From: Adiantum capillus-veneris
Lineage: Eukaryota; Streptophyta; Polypodiopsida; Polypodiales; Pteridaceae
Direction of reading: 5' to 3'
Length of the DNA stretch: 64,000 bases
Assembly (NCBI GenBank): GCA_014529385.2
Contig: CM043946.1
Location: forward strand, 21,754,577-21,818,576
In this document: positions 59,351-64,000 of the stretch, one piece after another
Numbering within the stretch: position 1 is the stretch's first letter
How the letters are laid out: the number at the start of each line of letters is the position of its first letter
Notes under the pieces: model-generated
The model's input: only the letters and a program-made list of their open reading frames with translations
Database searches by the model: none
What the model was told of the DNA's origin: nothing
Program-made: the position numbers and the translations under genes

Positions 59351-60232
59351 AGAACTGTAATTGCCCTCGATTAGGCCTATAAAATCAGACATAAGCCATA
59401 AACCAGTTCAGTAGACACTGGCTCTAAGTACCGGCGCACTAGACTACACAAATCTAGCACTTGCACAAAGACGATAGTCACTGAATGTTCACATCACATT
59501 TAGATCATATCACATAAAAATCTATCCAGATCTAGGACCATGATTCTTGGCAACATGTTTAGCAATCGCATCTAGATTAACATCGAACCCAAACCTCACT
59601 GATGTCGGATTAACTAATTCTTCTTGCGATCATGTCCATAGACTCAAGACCAAAATGTTGCAGTCATTTCGTCTTTCAATCGTGCACTCAAACACAATCT
59701 CATGAGTGTGTTCAAAAGCAGATTCATTTCCGAGAATTCCAGTTTATCAATCACACGTTGAATTCATACTGAACAGAGTGTTTCAATCATTCAGTCTAAT
59801 CATTTTATCGCCGTGTAGTCATCTCATCCCTCAAGAACTCTTGATGCGCTTACCACAATATCCAATCATCTCATTCAATCATTCATCATTAGTCATCATA
59901 ATCATTCAAAATGTATAATTCTTGTCTTGAATCATGATTGGGTTCATTCTTGAGTTGTCATTGCTCTCAATTGCATCCATATGTAAATTCGTCATGATCT
60001 CATTCTCGATTTCACCTGTTATCCGTACACAAATAACCAGACCTCCAAAAACATCAATTTCATACATAAATCAGAGTTATCTTCGAAAATTCCTATTTCA
60101 AAATTGTTCATTCATAAAGTCATAAAGCAGAATATCGTTAGCACATTAGTATCTCTTTCATTTTTCTTATCCAGTATCTGTTTTGGAGTGAGTATCTCCT
60201 TGCCTAGTTCTATTTCAGTCTGTCGCTCGTTC

Positions 60233-61600
60233 TCATTCTTGTGCCTTTTTGGGGCACTGCGCAGATATATGTCCTTGTTCGCCACAATCAAAGCACTTCC
60301 CCGTTTTGAGGTATTCGTCTTTCTGTTCCTCTGTCAGTCGGGGACGTGCATCTTTCTTTCCTCTTCTTTTGTTATCATTCGTCGAAAGTTGTTCTGTTGG
60401 ATAAGTCAAGTTACCTGAATGCATAGCAACCCTTACTTAGCATGTCCCATCAGTTGCTGTATGGACTCAGATTTTTGTAATAAGCAGTAATCTTAAATCT
60501 CTTTGGGAAGTCCACAGCAAAATCGCTCGATTTGCTGCTTAAAACTGATCTTTTTAGAAGATGAGACAGGGAGAAAAACATCTTAAAATGTCTCACAATA
60601 AAGATCCAAAGTATCTCCCTTGGTCATCCGAAGATGATTCCAAGCAGTGATCACATCACGTTCGTACTGCTCAGTGAGCCACAAGAAATTAAAAAGTCTC
60701 TTGAACTTTAGCCACATGTCGGTGTTTCTTTTCGTAACAGAAGAGTGGACCACCATGTCTGTGCGTTTCTTTTCAAATAGGATGCTGCCCTTCTAATCTT
60801 GGAGTGCTCTGAATAGCATCCTCCAGAAAAAGCTATGTCAAACTGTTGAATAAAAGCGAGAGCCTTGTCCACATTTCAAAAACCTGAAAAACTATGTCAA
60901 ACTGTTGAATAAAAGTGAGAGCCTTGTCCGCATCTCGAAAATTTGAAAAGGTATCAAATTTTATTGCTTGTCCACCTTCCTTGAATTCTTTGGTCTTCTC
61001 GCTCTTATCTTCGAGAAAAGTTGTATTGATTGACTCTATAAAAGTGCTTCCTCTTAGAATAAAACATCTGGTCATCAGAGTCCGAACTCTCAGAAGAGGA
61101 TGAGTAGGATGAGTCCTCCTCAGAACTGTCAGAAAATTACTGAGATCTTTGGTGAGATCTGCTTTTCTTAACCTTCTTCTTGTCCTTTCCATGTCTCTGC
61201 TTCTTTCGTCGTTTCTTGCCATTTCTGTTCTCATCATTGGAATCATAAAAGGAAGAGCTGTGCAACTGTTAGAAGAGGATGAGGATGAACTGGACACACC
61301 CTCGAAGCGTACACGCTTCTTTGCTTTTCATGCATTTGCAAAAAAAGACGGTCGACCCAAATAATCAGGGTAATGTGTTCCCTTGCTACGTTTCTTTGAA
61401 TGCTTTATGGTCTTCAATATTTGGTTGACTCGTCATTCGATCACATCATCAAGTTCATCTTCAGTGTACATCCGTGGGGAAGGTGGTTTCTTCAATGCGG
61501 ACTTTAATGGTGAATTGATGGCCGTACGCCATCGGGAATGCATCTCATCAATCAGGTGCCGGGTCAAAAATATTGCGTACTGGGGATCCTTTAAATATTG
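60233..61600 (-). pseudogene. Element A2 gag with CCHC knuckle
   Basis: This is a nucleocapsid precursor. The N-terminal part at about 61600-61310 reads LIDEMHSRWRTAINSP and DELDDVIERRVNQ. At 61297-60833 a Ser run and an Arg/Glu-rich helix follow, then FDTFSNFRDADKALTFIQQFD. The part to 60430 is degenerate. At 60424-60233 a basic linker leads to CFDCGEQGHISAQC, a perfect CX2CX4HX4C knuckle. A 60-bp tandem duplication near 60835-60950 (ACTATGTCAAACTGTTGAATAAAAG) disturbs the frame. Bases 59351-60230 have no recognisable domain. Confidence 0.72.
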
Positions 61601-61654
61601 TCCGAATTGCCACGTCATCAGTTGTCCATACTGCCACGTCATTAGTTTGTGACA

Positions 61655-62436
61655 AAGTACCTTGAAACTGTCTCCTCGCTCTATACCTGTCACGTGCACA
61701 TGGCTTTGTGTGTCATGTGGACCTACTTCATTGACTTCCAGAGCCAATTTAGATAGGAGTGTCTAGAATCCTGGGAGGATTAGTACCGGCAATTTTGTGA
61801 GCCTATTCGAAGGACCGACATGTCTGGACGAGTCCATTAGATTAGGTTTTCCAGTTTTGGAACCCTCTTGCATAAATGGATTGTACAAGCGTTTTGATAG
61901 ATGTTGTTACACTACGGTGGGCATTTGGCATGATGTGCATGTAGTTTTAGTTAGAGAAATCCAACATGCCATCCCCCTTGTCAATCGGATTCTTGGGTGG
62001 GTAGATGTGCAATTTCATCGTGAAACTGAACCTTGGTCAAACTTATTAATAAATCATTTTATTGATTTATTTTATAAGAATTTGACAGAGGTTTTGCCTT
62101 ACCTAAGTCTTAAGAAGTTTAAAAAGCCCCCTATAAAGGGAGCAACAGACCAGCACTTGCAGCAGATTGAGGAGCGTTAGATGGAGACCAGCCTTGGCGT
62201 TTTTGCTCCAAGATCAGCCCTAGCGTTTTTGGCAGCAGATCAGCCAGCATTTTCAGTTTTTAGCCCCTTTCTCATCGGAGGTGCACAAGATCTGCAAGCA
62301 CCAACCATCCAGACACGGTTTGGTACTTTAGTAGCCCATTGAGCCTCTTCTTGGCTATTCCCTTGCCGCATCGAGTGCTCCCATTGCTGTCCATCATCGG
62401 CCCTATTATCATCTGCGTTTTCAGCCCTTCATTCAA
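61655..62436. other. Unassigned, with a reversed LTR B scrap
   Basis: A frame at 61797-62180 is open (about 128 residues) but resembles nothing I know. From about 62185 to 62290 the reverse strand carries CAAAAACGC words and GGCTGATCT-like words of LTR B, so a plus-oriented B fragment is likely. Confidence 0.4.
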
Positions 62437-62626
62437 TTGCTAAATGGACTATTTATATATTTTTTGAGTAATTTCTATTTATTGAAGTTAGGATATTTAA
62501 ATGTGTACATTTGAACTATAAAAGTTAGGAACTGTAGATCTACTGGAATTGATAGTTAGCCATCATGAATAGACAACTCTGATGTGTCATATGATGGGTG
62601 ACACTTAGCATCGCGAAGGAGTTGTA
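62437..62626 (+). repeat. Direct repeat H, copy 1 (partial LTR)
   Basis: TTGCTAAATGGACTATTT to GAAGGAGTTGTA, closely similar to 62996-63185. Confidence 0.85.
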
Positions 62627-62830
62627 TGGGAAGTGGATATAAAATAATTGACAAAGTGAATGATGTGACATTCCAATTAGAGCTACTGCCTAATTGGAGG
62701 ATCCATAATGCTTTCCATGTTAGTTTACTCAGGCCATATGTGGGACCGCCTCCAAGTCAGCCTATTGCTGAGGAACCTTTTGAGGTTGAGGAAATGGAAG
62801 AAACACTTTAACGAGAGCGGATCATTCATC
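62627..62830 (+). pseudogene. Gypsy integrase C-terminal fragment
   Basis: The frame reads IIDKVNDVTFQLELLPNWRIHNAFHVSLLRPYVGPPPSQ and a Glu-rich end, matching the fragment at 31640-31860 more cleanly. The sequence on to about 62990 continues with a chromodomain-like stretch broken by stops. It is bounded by the two H repeats. Confidence 0.75.
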
Positions 62831-62995
62831 ATTTGGAGCGGCCACTAAAGTCCGGAAAGATTACATGAAAGTATTTGGTAAAACTATAAACGCTCAGTGG
62901 ATGACCAAGCAGGAATTAGCATCTAATCTCGAGATTCTGGAAGGATAAGTAAAAGTACTACAGTTGAGGACAACTGTTTAGAAGCCAGAGGGATG

Positions 62996-63185
62996 TTGCT
63001 AAATGGACTATTTTCTTTATTTTTTGAGTAATTTCTATTTATTGAAATTAGGATATTTAAATGTGTACACTTGAATTGTAAAAGTTAGGAACTGTAGATT
63101 TACTAGAATTGATAGAGGCCATCAAGAACAGACAACTTTGATGTGACATACGATGGGTGACATTAAGCATCACGAAGGAGTTGTA
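62996..63185 (+). repeat. Direct repeat H, copy 2 (LTR start)
   Basis: It is preceded by AAGCCAGAGGGATG, a plausible polypurine tract, which suggests the repeat is the start of a 3' LTR. Bases 63186-63472 may be the rest of that LTR; no gene is seen. Confidence 0.7.
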
Positions 63186-63460
63186 CTGTTAGTTCGGTGG
63201 AAGAGATCGGGAAGTGGCTATTCCTGATGCGCCACATGTTGGGTAATGGGAGCATCGGATATGGAATATTCCATTGGTTTAGGAGGAAATCCAAATTGGA
63301 AAAAGGAATACGTGTAAAGATGCAAACACAAGAATATAGATGGGTTTTGAGGAGATTTTTTGAAAAAAGTTGGATGTTTTTAAGTGCGAAAGGGACGCAA
63401 GTCTTTTGGGGCAATTGTTGTTTGGGGGTGAAACTTTGCCACTATTTGTCTCTCACGTGG

Positions 63461-63472
<12 letters not shown>

Positions 63473-63502
<30 letters not shown>
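63473..63502. repeat. (TC)n tract at the LINE copy 3 5' end
   Basis: About 30 bp of TC, directly followed by LINE sequence. Confidence 0.95.
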
Positions 63503-63504
<2 letters not shown>

Positions 63505-64000
63505 GACAACTGGCATTACAGGGAGATACTTCATGTTGGTATGCACAAATGAGCTCATGGTTTCAGAGGCATGGTTTCAGCATGGACATACTGCCCCCTT
63601 TCCAGTATTCTCTTGATGCACCATCTTTGGCTCTTACACGGATGGAGATTACTAGACTCATTCGGCAGGATCTTATCCAGCTTGATACTAGGAGGACATG
63701 GATAGAGCGATCACCGGAGTTGGGTACGAAGAGGGCTTTCTATGGAGAGCATCTTCTCCAACTCACGACAGACGGATTTGTCACATGGCCTAGCTACATG
63801 GACACACATCTATCTCATAGGTTACGATGTGCCATTGGCCAGATACGCACATATTCACACCAGCTTGGGATTGAGACAGGTAGATTCAGAGGCATACCGG
63901 CAGACAGTAGGATATGTCAGTTATGCCACGTAGAGCCAGATACAGAGTTTCACTACATATGTCATTGCACAGTCTGCTATGAGATACGGGGACGCTTTCA
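63501..64000 (+). mobile_element. Microsatellite-associated LINE, copy 3 (5' truncated, runs out of the window)
   Basis: From CCAGACAACTGGCATTACAGGG it follows the C-terminal part of ORF2 in copies 1 and 2. Matching stretches are YSLDAPSLALTRMEITRLIRQDL, then RRTWIE, then a SYMDTHLSHRLRCAIGQIRT-like stretch and ICQLCHVEPDTEFHYICHC. It is on the opposite strand and more diverged than copies 1 and 2 are from each other. Small frame breaks are present. It is truncated at a third, different point. Confidence 0.85.

Larger units (their letters stand above)
58793..61654 (-). mobile_element. Gag-only Ty3/gypsy element A2
   Basis: A complete 3' LTR (58793-59335) is followed inward by a polypurine tract and a gag gene that ends shortly before it. 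The right side is a truncated 5' LTR ending TTTGTGACA at 61654. The flanks are GAGTA (58788-58792) and AAGTA (61655-61659), a 5-bp duplication with one mismatch. No protease, polymerase or integrase is present between the LTRs. Confidence 0.75.

Noticed and set aside
61797..62180. 127-residue frame as a novel gene
   Set aside because: Lies between two retroelement remnants with no recognisable motif or upstream signal; kept only as unassigned sequence.

Overview
The window looks like transposon-rich intergenic DNA from a large plant nuclear genome. The evidence is a CACTA (En/Spm) element carrying the plant TNP2-type transposase and its companion protein, Ty3/gypsy elements (one with a second, plant-typical archaeal-like RNase H), a copia element, plant L1-type LINEs whose ORF1 has a DUF4283-like region plus a zinc knuckle, initiator-Met-tRNA primer sites (TGGTATCAGAGC) beside LTR ends, and GT..AG introns. 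A fern or other non-flowering land plant would fit, but no marker here fixes the taxon. There is no bacterial-style operon, rRNA gene or CRISPR array.

Layout. 1-6630: most of a CACTA element on the + strand (6-exon transposase at 708-4436, second protein at about 4707-6018, subterminal repeats and terminal inverted repeat ending at 6630). It interrupts the endonuclease of a minus-strand LINE (6631-8470). 8.9-13.2 kb: AT-rich spacer, microsatellites and a decayed retropepsin-like relic. 13.28-21.27 kb: a near-complete but frameshifted minus-strand gypsy element with about 1.2-1.3 kb LTRs. 21.3-26.7 kb: relics, minisatellites and a probable tRNA-derived SINE. 26.9-28.9 kb: exon-like open segments with plausible splice sites, the only candidate host gene, not recognised. 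29.7-32.2 kb: LTR and pol scraps, including a fold-back at 30522-30655. 33541-38088: a minus-strand gypsy element ('A') with a perfect 5-bp target-site duplication, split by a second LTR element ('B'). 38.26-43.7 kb: LTR B scrap, a copia LTR/primer site/gag, a minus-strand LINE 5' half (519-residue ORF1) and a copia integrase scrap. 45.2-51.8 kb: nested LTRs, including two solo LTRs of family B with perfect 5-bp duplications. 52.3-57.9 kb: two 5'-truncated minus-strand LINE copies, one after the other, each bordered by (GA)n. 57.9-63.2 kb: LTR F, integrase and a gag-only gypsy element ('A2'). 63.47-64.0 kb: a third copy of the same LINE, on the + strand, starting directly after (TC)n.

How the parts relate. 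Nearly everything is nested mobile DNA, and most coding regions carry stops or frameshifts. The strongest biological signal is the LINE family at 52-58 and 63.5 kb. Three copies truncated at three different 5' points all begin exactly at a (TC)n tract, and both visible 3' ends run into (TC)n. The tract polarity is the same relative to the LINE sense strand in every case. This is what a non-LTR retrotransposon integrating into TC/GA microsatellites would leave behind.
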